Assembly (NCBI RefSeq): GCF_900110705.1
Contig: NZ_FOEJ01000005.1
Location: 310,001-374,000, forward strand
Reading direction: 5' to 3'
DNA: 64,000 nt
From: Loktanella sp. DSM 29012
Lineage (GTDB): Bacteria > Pseudomonadota > Alphaproteobacteria > Rhodobacterales > Rhodobacteraceae
The first letter of the stretch is position 1; every line of letters starts with the position of its first letter. A program made the translations under genes and the position numbers. The notes beneath the pieces were generated by a model. It saw nothing but the letters and a program-made list of their open reading frames with translations, had not been told where the DNA came from and searched no databases. This document shows positions 26,317 through 35,302 of this stretch, piece after piece.

Positions 26317-26895
26317 ATGCCCGACCGCAACCAAGACGCACTCGATTTTCTGCTGACGCGGCGCTCGCGCCCCAGCAAGACATTGACGACACCGGTCCCC
26401 ACACGCGACCAGTTGACCGAGATCCTGACCGCGGCGGCCCGCAGCCCCGATCATGGCAAGCTGGAACCCTGGCGGTTCATCGTTCTGGAACGCGCCGCCT
26501 TGCAACGGCTGGCCAGTGCCGTTCCCGCCGCCGCCGCACAGGCCGGTATCGCAGAGGACAAGATGATGAAACAGCGCGACCAGTTCGCGCATGCGAACCT
26601 GGCCGTAGTTGTCGTCGAAAGCCCCAAACACTCGGACAAGGTGCCGACCATAGAACAAACCTACGCCGTGGGCGGTGTCTGCCTTGCGCTGGTGAACGCC
26701 GGGCTTGCGGCTGGCTGGGGGGCCAACTGGCTGTCGGGCTGGGCCAGCCATGACGCTGAATTCGTGCAGTCCCACCTTGGGCTGAACCATGATGAACGTG
26801 TTGCCGGCATCATCCATCTGGGTACCGAAACCTCGGCACCGCCGGACCGCCCGCGCCCCGATCTGGATCAGATCACGACCTGGGTCGCTGCATGA
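26317..26895 (+). CDS. Nitroreductase family protein (YdjA-like)
   Basis: A 192-residue FMN-dependent nitroreductase-fold protein. LLTRRSRPSK carries the phosphate-binding Arg residues, and AARSPDHGKLEPWRFIV and the GANWLSGWAS loop resemble the compact YdjA group. Likely a homodimeric flavoprotein reducing nitro or quinone compounds with NAD(P)H; the natural substrate is unknown. ACGAGGATA precedes the ATG. Its stop overlaps the next gene by 4 bases. Confidence 0.9.
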   Translation: MPDRNQDALDFLLTRRSRPSKTLTTPVPTRDQLTEILTAAARSPDHGKLEPWRFIVLERAALQRLASAVPAAAAQAGIAEDKMMKQRDQFAHANLAVVVVESPKHSDKVPTIEQTYAVGGVCLALVNAGLAAGWGANWLSGWASHDAEFVQSHLGLNHDERVAGIIHLGTETSAPPDRPRPDLDQITTWVAA

Positions 26896-27605
26896 TCCTG
26901 ACGGCGTTTTTCAAGGCGCTGTCACAATTGCCCGACCCCCGGTTCCAGCGCGTACTGTGGCTGGGTGTCGGTCTGACGCTAGCGCTGCTGGTCGGTGCCT
27001 ATCTGCTGATCCTGGGTGTGATCGGCTGGTTTGTGTCCGACCCGGTGTCCCTGCCCTGGATCGGCGAAGTGACCTGGATCGACAACCTGCTGGGTTGGGG
27101 ATCGTTGTTTGGAGTCCTCATCGCATCGGTTTTCCTGATGATCCCTATCGCATCCGCAATCACATCGCTGTTTCTGGATACCGTCGCAGAGGCGGTCGAG
27201 GATGCCCATTACCCCGACCTGCCGCATGTCGCAGCCACCTCCATCTTGGACGGGGTGCGCGACAGTATCGCGTTTTTGGGCGTGTTGGTGGGTGCGAACC
27301 TTGTGGCGCTGATCGGGTATATTTTGGTGCCGTTTGCCGCGCCTTTCATATTCTACGGGATGAACGGCTACCTGCTGGGCCGCGAATATTTTCAGGTCGC
27401 AGCCATGCGCAGGCTGGGCCGCACCGGTGCGCAGGCCCTACGCAAACAGCATATGGGTACGATCTGGACGGCGGGCATCCTGATGGCGCTGCCGCTGTCC
27501 ATTCCGCTGGTGAACCTGTTCGTCCCGATCATCGGAGCGGCCACGTTCACACATCTGTATCACCGGATCACTCGGACCGCAGGCTTGGCGGACCCATCCG
27601 GTTGA
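26892..27605 (+). CDS. EI24 domain (CysZ-like) membrane protein
   Basis: A 237-residue inner-membrane protein of the EI24/CysZ family with about four to six hydrophobic helices. FLDTVAEAVEDAHYPDLP and the later YLLGREYFQVAAMRR are typical of the alphaproteobacterial EI24 group. CysZ transports sulfate in gammaproteobacteria, but alphaproteobacterial members are not shown to do so. It is coupled to the nitroreductase gene (ATGA) and overlaps the convergent DUF1467 gene by 38 bases. Confidence 0.85.
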   Translation: MILTAFFKALSQLPDPRFQRVLWLGVGLTLALLVGAYLLILGVIGWFVSDPVSLPWIGEVTWIDNLLGWGSLFGVLIASVFLMIPIASAITSLFLDTVAEAVEDAHYPDLPHVAATSILDGVRDSIAFLGVLVGANLVALIGYILVPFAAPFIFYGMNGYLLGREYFQVAAMRRLGRTGAQALRKQHMGTIWTAGILMALPLSIPLVNLFVPIIGAATFTHLYHRITRTAGLADPSG

Positions 27606-27855
27606 ACCAGTCGAAATCGCGTACTTCGATTGCGCCCGAGAGGATGATCCCGGCCACAACAATGTAAATCCCGATCGCCCAAAAGGTCGTCGTCTTTGCC
27701 TTTTTCTTGAAACTGAAATCTGCCGGGGCCGAAGCATGGGTGCCCGGCTCGATCTCGTTGGTGTCGCCCTGCGTCACGTTGCGCAGGGGCAGCACGATGA
27801 ACAGCGTCATCCACCAGATCACGGCGAACAGCACGATGGCGGAAATGATGCTCAT
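27568..27855 (-). CDS. DUF1467 family membrane protein
   Basis: A 95-residue protein with two transmembrane helices (IISAIVLFAVIWWMTLFIVLPL and TTFWAIGIYIVVAGIIL), typical of DUF1467, a small alphaproteobacterial family often found beside mce. The intervening loop is polar. It starts 3 bases after mce on the same strand, so the two form an operon. Function unknown. Its end overlaps the convergent EI24 gene by 38 bases. Confidence 0.9.
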   Translation of the reverse strand: MSIISAIVLFAVIWWMTLFIVLPLRNVTQGDTNEIEPGTHASAPADFSFKKKAKTTTFWAIGIYIVVAGIILSGAIEVRDFDWFNRMGPPSLRSE

Positions 27856-27858
27856 GGT

Positions 27859-28263
27859 TCAGACCTCTTCAAGTTCGATGAGACAGCCCTGGAAATCCTT
27901 GGGATGCAGGAACAACACGGGTTTGTTGTGGGCACCGATTTTGGGTTCACCGTTGCCAAGGACGCGTGCGCCCGTCGCCACCAGCTTGTCACGGGCGGCG
28001 ATGATATCGTCGACCTCGTAGCAGATGTGGTGGATGCCGCCTGCTGGGTTCTTGTCCAGAAAGTTCTGGATCGGGGACTCTGCGCCCAGTGGATAGAGAA
28101 ATTCGATTTTCGTATTCGGCAGTTCGACAAAGATCACCGTTACACCGTGATCAGGTTGATCGATTGCAGGGCCGACCGCAGCCCCCAGCGCGCCGCGATA
28201 TTGTTCTGCGGCAGCGTCAAGATCCGGCACGGCGATGGCCACGTGGTTCAGGCGTCCGATCAT
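27859..28263 (-). CDS. mce: Methylmalonyl-CoA epimerase
   Basis: A 134-residue vicinal-oxygen-chelate enzyme that converts (S)- to (R)-methylmalonyl-CoA before the B12-dependent mutase. Metal ligands of the family are seen as LNHVAIAV, IEFLYPL, GIHHICYEV and the late CLIELEEV. The ATG at 28263 has AGGGGAA upstream; a GTG directly before it (28266) is an alternative start. It pairs functionally with meaB at 10.9 kb and is co-transcribed with DUF1467. Confidence 0.93.
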   Translation of the reverse strand: MIGRLNHVAIAVPDLDAAAEQYRGALGAAVGPAIDQPDHGVTVIFVELPNTKIEFLYPLGAESPIQNFLDKNPAGGIHHICYEVDDIIAARDKLVATGARVLGNGEPKIGAHNKPVLFLHPKDFQGCLIELEEV

Positions 28264-28410
28264 CACATTCCCCTAGCATTTTGCCAGTGTTATGCAGGCC
28301 GCGCAGCCCCTTGCCAAGAGGAGGGGGGATTTTCCGCTGCGACATTAAGCTCTCCTTCACCTTCGGATGGTTGTCTGGACCCCAGACGTTCAGATCATAG
28401 GAGTGGGGAC

Positions 28411-29127
28411 ATGGACAACGTCGAAGAATTCTTGGTGCGGCGACCGCCGACTGCATTGCGGCCCCTGTTGGGCATGACCCTGCTGGTCGTCGAGGACAGT
28501 CGCTTTGCCTGCGAGGCGGTGCGCATGCTGTGCATGCGGTCGGGCGCGCGCGTGCGCCGGGCAGACAGTCTGACCAGCGCGATGAAACACCTGTCCATCT
28601 ACCGACCGACGGCGATTATCGTCGATGTCGGTCTGCCTGACGGGTCTGGTCTGACACTGATCCGGCAACTGGCGCAGGCGACGCCGCGGATTGATGTGAT
28701 CCTGGGCACGTCCGGTGATCCGGACATGGCCGATGACGTCATCGCCGCAGGGGGTGATGGTTTCCTACCCAAACCGATCGCCAGCCTGTCGGATTTTCAA
28801 CAAGCAATCCTGTCGCATCTGCCCGCCAACCGCCAACCACAAGGACCGCGGATGCTGTCCGGGGAACAGGTCGCACCCGATCGGATCGCCTATCGCGAAG
28901 ACCTTGAATACGCGGCCAGGGTACTGAAACAGGATCAGGGCGGTGACACGCTCGACTACGTTGCGGGGTTTATTATCGGGATTGCGGGTAGCGCCGGCGA
29001 CACGGACCTGGCGTGCATGGCCAGCCGGCTGATCCGTGACCGGCGGCGGGGGGATGCTACAGATGGGCCGCTGAACAGCCTCACGGACATGGTGACAGCC
29101 CGTCTGAAAACGGCGTCAGGATTTTAG
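28411..29127 (+). CDS. Response regulator with uncharacterised C-terminal region
   Basis: A 238-residue protein. The receiver domain spans about residues 20-140 and keeps the acidic pocket (VVEDSR), phospho-acceptor Asp (IIVDVGLPDGSG) and lysine (LPKPIA), so it should be phosphorylatable. The C-terminal about 95 residues are helical, with no recognised output domain and no helix-turn-helix. No histidine kinase is adjacent, making this an orphan. TAGGAGTGGGG precedes the ATG at 28411. It converges on the GNAT gene with stop codons overlapping at 29124-29127. Confidence 0.82.
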   Translation: MDNVEEFLVRRPPTALRPLLGMTLLVVEDSRFACEAVRMLCMRSGARVRRADSLTSAMKHLSIYRPTAIIVDVGLPDGSGLTLIRQLAQATPRIDVILGTSGDPDMADDVIAAGGDGFLPKPIASLSDFQQAILSHLPANRQPQGPRMLSGEQVAPDRIAYREDLEYAARVLKQDQGGDTLDYVAGFIIGIAGSAGDTDLACMASRLIRDRRRGDATDGPLNSLTDMVTARLKTASGF

Positions 29128-29879
29128 GCGCGGTCTTTTGTTTCCAACGCGGGATCCGACGCGAAGCGATAGGGTGCCGTCAACACCCCCAGATTGCTGC
29201 ATTGCTGGCCGCGCGCATCGAAATTTGTCGGTGCCAACCAATCCAGATAGGCAGACCGCAGACCCGGCCAGTCACCATCCGTCATCGCAAACCAGGCGGT
29301 GTCCCGATTACGTCCCTTGACGATCAGGTGTTGACGAAACGTCCCTTCGTAGCTGAACCCCAGCCGCTGCGCAGCCCGGCGCGAGGGCATGTTCAGCGCG
29401 TTGCATTTCCAGACCATGCGTCGATAGCCAGCATCAAAGGCCCAGTCGCACAAAAGAAAGAACGCTTCGGTGGCGACGGGTGTGCGCTGCAAATCCGGCG
29501 ACAGATTGACGTTGCCGATTTCGATCCCGCCTGCGGCTGTATCGACGTTCATCAGGCAGGCATAACCCAGCGGATCGGCGGCACCAGCCCGACAGATCGC
29601 CAACGCCAGACCATCGGCGGCAAAAACAGCCGCCATGATCGCACCAAAATCACCGACCGTCGCAGGCGGTGCATCAAACAGATAATCGAACAGCCAGGGA
29701 TGCGGTCCGATGCGGTCGAACAACGGGTCGGTATCGCGCGCGGGATCCAGCGGGCGCAGATGCGCATGGTGCCCTGTCAGGGTCAGATCAGCGGGCGGAT
29801 CTTCAGGCGGCGTCCAACGCGCGACGATCGGCCCGACGTGACGCTCGACCACCGGATCAGACCGCCAGCCGTGGCGCAT
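29124..29879 (-). CDS. GNAT family N-acetyltransferase (RimJ/RimL-like)
   Basis: A 251-residue acetyltransferase of the RimJ/RimL type. The acetyl-CoA region shows GGIEIGNVNLSPDLQRTPVATEA, then VWKCNALNMPSRRAAQRLGF and EGTFRQHLIVKGRNRDTAWF, which are characteristic. The length and sequence fit the 'GNAT family protein' set acting on small molecules or protein N-termini. It is last in a DUF1800-DUF1501-GNAT operon, its start overlapping DUF1501 by 23 bases. Confidence 0.88.
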   Translation of the reverse strand: MRHGWRSDPVVERHVGPIVARWTPPEDPPADLTLTGHHAHLRPLDPARDTDPLFDRIGPHPWLFDYLFDAPPATVGDFGAIMAAVFAADGLALAICRAGAADPLGYACLMNVDTAAGGIEIGNVNLSPDLQRTPVATEAFFLLCDWAFDAGYRRMVWKCNALNMPSRRAAQRLGFSYEGTFRQHLIVKGRNRDTAWFAMTDGDWPGLRSAYLDWLAPTNFDARGQQCSNLGVLTAPYRFASDPALETKDRA

Positions 29880-31065
29880 CAGTCATGTCCAGCCCCGGAA
29901 AAATCGTGTCTTCGATATCGCCGCGCGACAGGCCGAACAGATCCTGCATGACACGACCGGCGGCGGCCCGCACATCCGAAGTTGGCATCAGGTCGCGCCG
30001 ATCGAACAAATCGGCCTCGGCCAGTCCGGGCCAGCGTCCCAAGACCTGCCCGCCACGCAGCGCCCCACCCGCAAACAGCATCGCCCCACCCGTGCCATGG
30101 TCGGTACCCAGTGTTCCGTTTTCGTGCGCCGTCCGCCCGAATTCCGTCATGCACAGCACCGCAGTTCGATCCCAGACCGGGCCCAACCCATCCCGCAGCG
30201 TCAGGATCGTTTCGGCCAGATTTTCCAACGCGCCGTTCAACTGGATGTCCTGACGGCTGTGCGTATCCCAGCCGTGCAACGAGAAACTGGCGATCCGCGT
30301 CTCGGCGCGCAGGCGCTGCGCCGCAAAAGCCGCGACGCCTGCATGTCCCCGCGTGGGTGCTGGCGCCATCATCATGCCCATCTCGCCGTCTGCGCCCGCA
30401 TCCTCTGCGTCAGAGGTAGCCTCGGTGAACAGGGTGTCGGCAATGTCGACGGCCCGCAGAGCCGCATCGCGAAAGATCGGATCGTCATGCAGGATCAGGT
30501 CCAGCAGGCGTCGCGATTGCGGAGACAGGTCCAGTTCCGACCGGGGGGACCATTGCAGATAGGGGTTGGTCCCGGACAGGATCTTCATCTGTTCATATCC
30601 GACCGAATAGGCAGTTTCTGCGGTCATGCCCGGCACAATGCCCAACATCCGGTTCAGCCAGCCGCTGCGCGATTCACCGGCGGGAAATGTCCCGGCCTCC
30701 AGTACGTCCTGCGCGTCAAAATGACTGCGCGGCCCGCGGTACGGTGACGACGTGGCGTGCAGCGCTCCGAATTGCCCCGCGTCCCATAAAGGACGCAAGC
30801 CGGACAGACCGGGGTGCAGGGCCCAGGCGTCGTTCAGCCCCAGACCGGCGGTTTCCATCAGGCGCGGGCGCAGGCGCGCAAGGTCAGGGTCACCGATGGG
30901 TCGTATGACATCGAGGCCATCAAGTCCGCCACGCAGCACGATCACCACCAGACGCGCATCCCACGGCCCCTGTGCGAGGGCCACGGGCGTCACCAATGGA
31001 CTGGCAGCAAGAGAACAGCCAAGGGCAAGACTGCGCGTCAGGAATGCACGGCGATCCATCTTCAA
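29857..31065 (-). CDS. DUF1501 family protein, Tat-exported
   Basis: A 402-residue DUF1501 protein with a twin-arginine signal (DRRAFLTRS then a hydrophobic run ending VALAQG), indicating folded export to the periplasm. IVLRGGLDGLDVIRP, FSLHGWDTHSRQD and TEFGRTAHENGTLGTDHG are the conserved metal-binding parts of this sulfatase/alkaline-phosphatase-like fold. The role is unknown; it almost always travels with DUF1800. It overlaps the DUF1800 gene by 4 bases. Confidence 0.92.
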   Translation of the reverse strand: MKMDRRAFLTRSLALGCSLAASPLVTPVALAQGPWDARLVVIVLRGGLDGLDVIRPIGDPDLARLRPRLMETAGLGLNDAWALHPGLSGLRPLWDAGQFGALHATSSPYRGPRSHFDAQDVLEAGTFPAGESRSGWLNRMLGIVPGMTAETAYSVGYEQMKILSGTNPYLQWSPRSELDLSPQSRRLLDLILHDDPIFRDAALRAVDIADTLFTEATSDAEDAGADGEMGMMMAPAPTRGHAGVAAFAAQRLRAETRIASFSLHGWDTHSRQDIQLNGALENLAETILTLRDGLGPVWDRTAVLCMTEFGRTAHENGTLGTDHGTGGAMLFAGGALRGGQVLGRWPGLAEADLFDRRDLMPTSDVRAAAGRVMQDLFGLSRGDIEDTIFPGLDMTDAPRLAV

Positions 31066-32444
31066 ATCCTTTGAAATGCGGGTGACGTCAGCACGAGGCC
31101 GATGCCTTCGGACCGGGTTTCGGCGCTGCTGGCCGCAAAGGTGACCTCGGCCGGGGCCTCCGGACCCAAAGCGGTCTGCACGAAATCACGTGGATCAGGC
31201 AGCGGGTCGACCATGACACGCGGGGCCCCCATGGCCCAGTTGATCCGCCCGGCCAGACCTTGCGGGGTGATCCAGCTTTCCGCGTCCTCTGGCCAACCGT
31301 CCGGACCGGAAGGTGCCTGATAGGGCTGGCCCATGACCTGCAAGGGTCGCACCATCCAGTCCCGGTAATCCGCCGGTCGCATGTTCAGGATATCGTCGCC
31401 GTCGACCCCCAATGCGCGCAGGCTGGCCATCACGAACAGATCGGGGCGGCGCACCTTGGACCGGTGCACGATCCAGGCCGCCGGATGTGACACCATCGCC
31501 TGCGTCACCGCCAAAAGATCCCCGCCCGTTTCCCGGAAAACGCCTGCGAGGGATGCGACAAGGGTCGGATCGGGCAGGTCCGACACGAAATGGACCACCA
31601 GCTTGGACGCGATATGGTCCGCCACCTCTGGCCGTGTTGCCAGATCGACCAGCGCCGATTTCACAGTCTGCAAATCCGCCTCGGCACTGTAACGCCGGCC
31701 CATCACCACTTCGGCCCCGGGTTCGGCACGATCGGTGCGATAGGCAAAGCCCTGACGGAAATCATAGGTGACACCGGTCAAAAGCTCGGCCAACTCGGTG
31801 ACGTCGCGCTGGGTGAACGGCCCATCGGCCCCGAACAGGTGCAGTTCCAGCAATTCGCGTGCGAGGTTTTCGTTCAAACCGAACCCGCGTTTTTGCCCGA
31901 CAGTGCTGTTTGGCCCGACGGACACCCATTGATCCAGATAGTGCAGCATCGCCGGATGCAGCGTGGCCGCCACCACCATATCCGAAAACCGGCCGACAAC
32001 ATGCGGTCTGATTGCATCGGTGACATAGGGTGCGATCATCGACCGAAAGGCAAAGGTCTTTGCCCGGACGGCAAAATGGTCCGCCCAGAACAATGTCAGG
32101 CGTTCGCGTAGCCCGTCATCGGTGGTCACGGCGCGCGCAATTGTCCGCAGGTGATCATTGCGGCGGGTCACGTTCATGGCCTGCCGAAATTCACCTTCCT
32201 TCTTTCGCAACTCTTCTACTTCGGGCGTCCCCCGTGCCGCACGCCGCGCGGCGGCCGCAAAACGAAACTCTGCCATCGAGGGGTCGGTCTCTTCCATGCC
32301 TGCGATCGGATAGCGTTCGGCCGCAAGATCCGGCCCGGACAACGACGCGATCATGGCCTGCACCGATGCAGGACCGGGCGCGGACGGCCCCAACCCCACG
32401 CCAAAGCGAAAGGCAGCGAGTGTCGGATCAAATGGAATGGTCAT
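31062..32444 (-). CDS. DUF1800 domain-containing protein
   Basis: A 460-residue DUF1800 protein. Conserved parts include RLTLFWADHFAVRAKT, YLDQWVSVGPNS, GLNENLARELLELHLFG and FTQRDVTELAELLTGV. Its function is unknown. It is the first gene of the operon with DUF1501 and the acetyltransferase. No clear signal peptide is seen. The start at 32444 lies in an open promoter region with no strong ribosome binding site. Confidence 0.92.
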   Translation of the reverse strand: MTIPFDPTLAAFRFGVGLGPSAPGPASVQAMIASLSGPDLAAERYPIAGMEETDPSMAEFRFAAAARRAARGTPEVEELRKKEGEFRQAMNVTRRNDHLRTIARAVTTDDGLRERLTLFWADHFAVRAKTFAFRSMIAPYVTDAIRPHVVGRFSDMVVAATLHPAMLHYLDQWVSVGPNSTVGQKRGFGLNENLARELLELHLFGADGPFTQRDVTELAELLTGVTYDFRQGFAYRTDRAEPGAEVVMGRRYSAEADLQTVKSALVDLATRPEVADHIASKLVVHFVSDLPDPTLVASLAGVFRETGGDLLAVTQAMVSHPAAWIVHRSKVRRPDLFVMASLRALGVDGDDILNMRPADYRDWMVRPLQVMGQPYQAPSGPDGWPEDAESWITPQGLAGRINWAMGAPRVMVDPLPDPRDFVQTALGPEAPAEVTFAASSAETRSEGIGLVLTSPAFQRI

Positions 32445-32642
32445 TGCGGCAAATCCTTTGGGATCGGATTATCATTTTTTGCACTGCCGTGCACCTCAAA
32501 CTCGCGGGTTTCGGCATGACAAAAGACCGATTTTGACGGATGTCGAAATATTCGCACATGCGCTTGTGACTGGCGCAACCTTGCGCGACCGTGTGAAATT
32601 CACCAGATAGTGATACAAAGACGCGACCAAAGGACCGTTGTG

Positions 32643-33245
32643 ATGATTGACCGCCGCCGCTTTCTGACCTCTGCCGCCATCGGGGCCGGTGGGATGACTC
32701 TGCCGACCCTGTTGCAGGCCCAAGAAGACACGCAAGCCATCGCAGAGCCGACATTCGACATGTCGCCCAAGGTTGTGCAGCTGGACAACCCGCTGCCCCC
32801 CGGGGAAATCCACGTGGTTCCGGATGTCTATTCGCTGTACTGGACCCTGCCTGACGCCGAGGCGATCCGCTATTACGTGGGTGTCGGGCGTGATGAACTG
32901 TACGAAGCCGGCGAATTCACCGTAGGCGCGAAAAAGGAATGGCCCAGCTGGACCCCGACGCCCGACATGATCGAGCGTGATCCTGACTCCTATGCGAAAT
33001 ATGCCGACGGCATGCCCGGTGGCCCGGAGAACCCGCTGGGCGCACGGGCGCTCTATCTGTTCCAAGAGGGGATCGGCGACACGTTCCTGCGGATTCACGG
33101 CACGAACAAGCCCAGCACGATTCGCACCGATGTGTCGAATGGCTGCGCCCGTCTGACCAATGAACAGGTCATTGATCTTTATCCGCGCGTCCCGACTGGA
33201 TCGCGCGTGTTCCTCTACGAAAAGAACCTGCTGCCCCGCGCTTGA
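32643..33245 (+). CDS. L,D-transpeptidase (YkuD family), Tat-exported
   Basis: A 200-residue L,D-transpeptidase. The N-terminus has a twin-arginine-type signal (MIDRRRFLTSAAIGAGG). The YkuD domain contains IHGTNKPSTI and the catalytic SNGCARLTNEQVIDLY (Cys about residue 168). It would make 3-3 cross-links in peptidoglycan or attach lipoproteins in the periplasm. The in-frame open reading extends to 32610, but AAAGGA and the signal sequence favour 32643. A terminator follows. Confidence 0.92.
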   Translation: MIDRRRFLTSAAIGAGGMTLPTLLQAQEDTQAIAEPTFDMSPKVVQLDNPLPPGEIHVVPDVYSLYWTLPDAEAIRYYVGVGRDELYEAGEFTVGAKKEWPSWTPTPDMIERDPDSYAKYADGMPGGPENPLGARALYLFQEGIGDTFLRIHGTNKPSTIRTDVSNGCARLTNEQVIDLYPRVPTGSRVFLYEKNLLPRA

Positions 33246-33263
33246 CCCGCATGGGGCAATGAA

Positions 33264-33295
33264 AAAAGGCGCGTCCCTTGCGGGGCGCGCCTTTT
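33264..33295. terminator. Bidirectional terminator between L,D-transpeptidase and aspS
   Basis: AAAAGGCGCGTCCC pairs with GGGGCGCGCCTTTT with one wobble. T runs follow on both strands, so the one hairpin can end both convergent transcripts. Confidence 0.82.
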
Positions 33296-33314
33296 GCATT
33301 GTCAGGTCGTCTGA

Positions 33315-35093
33315 CTATTTGTCGGCGGGGATTGTCCGCAAGTGCAGCTCGCGCAGCTGTTCGTTCTGCGGCAGGCTGGGGGCGTTCATCATCAGATCCT
33401 CTGCGCGCTGGTTCATCGGGAACATGATGACCTCGCGGATGTTCGCCTCGTCGGCCAGCAGCATGACGATCCGGTCGATGCCAGCGGCACAGCCACCGTG
33501 GGGCGGCGCGCCATATTGGAACGCGTTGACCATACCACCAAAGCGTTTCTCCACCTCTTCCTTGCCGTAGCCTGCGATCTCGAACGCCTTGAACATGATT
33601 TCCGGGCGGTGGTTCCGGATCGCGCCGGACACCAGTTCATATCCGTTGCAGGCCAGATCGTACTGGTAGCCCAGCACATCCTCCGGGTCGCCCTCCAGCG
33701 CGGCCATCCCGCCCTGCGGCATGGAGAAGGGGTTGTGTTCAAAGTCGATTTTGCCGGTTTCCGCGTCACGCTCGTAAATCGGGAAATCGACGATCCAGGC
33801 AAAGGCAAAGCGGTCGGTGTCGATCAGTTTCAGTTCCTGACCGATCTCGGTGCGCGCACGGCCTGCGACACCCTCGAACGCGGCAGGTTTCCCACCAAGG
33901 AAGAACGCCGCGTCGCCCACACCCAGACCCAGCTGCTGGCGGATCGCCTCTGTGCGTTCCGGCCCGATGTTCTTGGCCAGCGGGCCGGCGGCCTCCATTC
34001 CCTCGCCCTGATCGCGCCAGAAGATATAGCCCATGCCGGGCAGACCTTCTTTCTGGGCAAAGGCGTTCATGCGGTCGCAGAACTTGCGTGACCCGCCGCC
34101 CGGCGCGGGGATCGCGCGGATCTGGGTGCCCTCCTGCTCCAGCAGCTTGGCAAAGATGGCAAAGCCCGAGTCGCGGAAATGATCGCTGACGACCTGCATC
34201 TTGATCGGGTTGCGCAGGTCGGGCTTGTCCGTGCCATACCAAAGGGCCGCGTCGCGGTAGCTGATCTGTTCCCATGTCTGGTCGACTTTGCGGCCGCCGC
34301 CGAATTCTTCAAAAATGCCGCCGATGACAGGCTGGATCGTATCGAACACGTCCTGCTGTTCGACAAAGCTCATTTCCAGATCGAGCTGGTAGAAATCGGT
34401 CGGCGACCGGTCGGCGCGCGGGTCCTCGTCGCGGAAACAGGGCGCGATCTGGAAATACTTGTCGTAGCCGGACACCATGATCAGCTGTTTGAACTGCTGC
34501 GGGGCCTGCGGCAGCGCATAGAACTTGCCCGGGTGCAGGCGCGAGGGCACCAGAAAATCGCGCGCGCCCTCGGGGCTGGATGCCGTGATGATCGGCGTCT
34601 GGAATTCGCGGAACCCTTGGTCCCACATGCGCTGGCGCATGGACCGCACGACATCGGTGCGCAGTTTCATGTTGTGCTGCATCGCCTCGCGGCGCAGGTC
34701 GAGGTAGCGATACTTCAGCCGCGTTTCCTCGGGGTATTCCTGATCGCCAAAGACCTGCAACGGCAGCTCCTTGGCCGCACCCAGCACCTCGATGTCGCGG
34801 ACGAACACTTCGATTTCGCCCGTGGGCAGCTTGGGGTTGACCAGCTCGGGGTCGCGGGCCTTTACCTCGCCGTCGATGCGGATGCAGTATTCGGCGCGGA
34901 CCTTTTCCACCTCGGCAAAGGCGGCAGAATCGGGATCGCATAGCACCTGGGTCACCCCGTAGGTGTCGCGCAGGTCGATGAACAGGATTCCGCCGTGGTC
35001 ACGGACCCGGTGAACCCAGCCGGACAGCCGGACCTTGTCACCGACATTCGCAGCCGTCAGATCGGCGCAGGTATGAGAGCGATAGGCATGCAT
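33315..35093 (-). CDS. aspS: Aspartyl-tRNA synthetase
   Basis: A 592-residue bacterial-type class II aspartyl-tRNA synthetase, with an N-terminal OB-fold ([19 protein letters not shown]), motif 2 ([19 protein letters not shown]), the bacterial GAD insertion, and motif 3 near [14 protein letters not shown]. Length fits the family. It charges tRNA-Asp; in alphaproteobacteria it may also be non-discriminating toward tRNA-Asn, but this cannot be judged here. It is divergent from carB. Confidence 0.97.
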   Translation of the reverse strand: MHAYRSHTCADLTAANVGDKVRLSGWVHRVRDHGGILFIDLRDTYGVTQVLCDPDSAAFAEVEKVRAEYCIRIDGEVKARDPELVNPKLPTGEIEVFVRDIEVLGAAKELPLQVFGDQEYPEETRLKYRYLDLRREAMQHNMKLRTDVVRSMRQRMWDQGFREFQTPIITASSPEGARDFLVPSRLHPGKFYALPQAPQQFKQLIMVSGYDKYFQIAPCFRDEDPRADRSPTDFYQLDLEMSFVEQQDVFDTIQPVIGGIFEEFGGGRKVDQTWEQISYRDAALWYGTDKPDLRNPIKMQVVSDHFRDSGFAIFAKLLEQEGTQIRAIPAPGGGSRKFCDRMNAFAQKEGLPGMGYIFWRDQGEGMEAAGPLAKNIGPERTEAIRQQLGLGVGDAAFFLGGKPAAFEGVAGRARTEIGQELKLIDTDRFAFAWIVDFPIYERDAETGKIDFEHNPFSMPQGGMAALEGDPEDVLGYQYDLACNGYELVSGAIRNHRPEIMFKAFEIAGYGKEEVEKRFGGMVNAFQYGAPPHGGCAAGIDRIVMLLADEANIREVIMFPMNQRAEDLMMNAPSLPQNEQLRELHLRTIPADK

Positions 35094-35204
35094 GGCAGGG
35101 TCCTTGGGTCAAAAAACGTTTGTCCCGATACACCCCTTTGACCCCGATAAGTCAAGCATGGCACCCGCGCGCCGTCTTTGTGCGATCACGCCAGCCCGGT
35201 GGCG

Positions 35205-35226
35205 CCGATTTTTCGCGAAAAATCGG
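35205..35226. repeat. Perfect 22-bp palindrome centred on TTTCGCGAAA
   Basis: CCGATTTTTCGCGAAAAATC followed by GG reads the same on both strands. It sits in the aspS-carB divergent gap, 18 bases before a likely carB promoter. A similar 22-bp palindrome is at 13204-13225. Confidence 0.8.
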
Positions 35227-35243
35227 TTCCCGGTCATCGGGCC

Positions 35244-35271
35244 TTGCACCTTGCCCGCGCCCTTCTATAAC
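35244..35271 (+). promoter_or_regulatory. Likely carB promoter
   Basis: TTGCAC and TATAAC separated by 16 bases, ending 31 bases before the carB ATG. A good sigma-70-like match. Confidence 0.5.
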
Positions 35272-35302
35272 GCGGACAATTTGCTGCAATTTGGGGGCCG
35301 CC

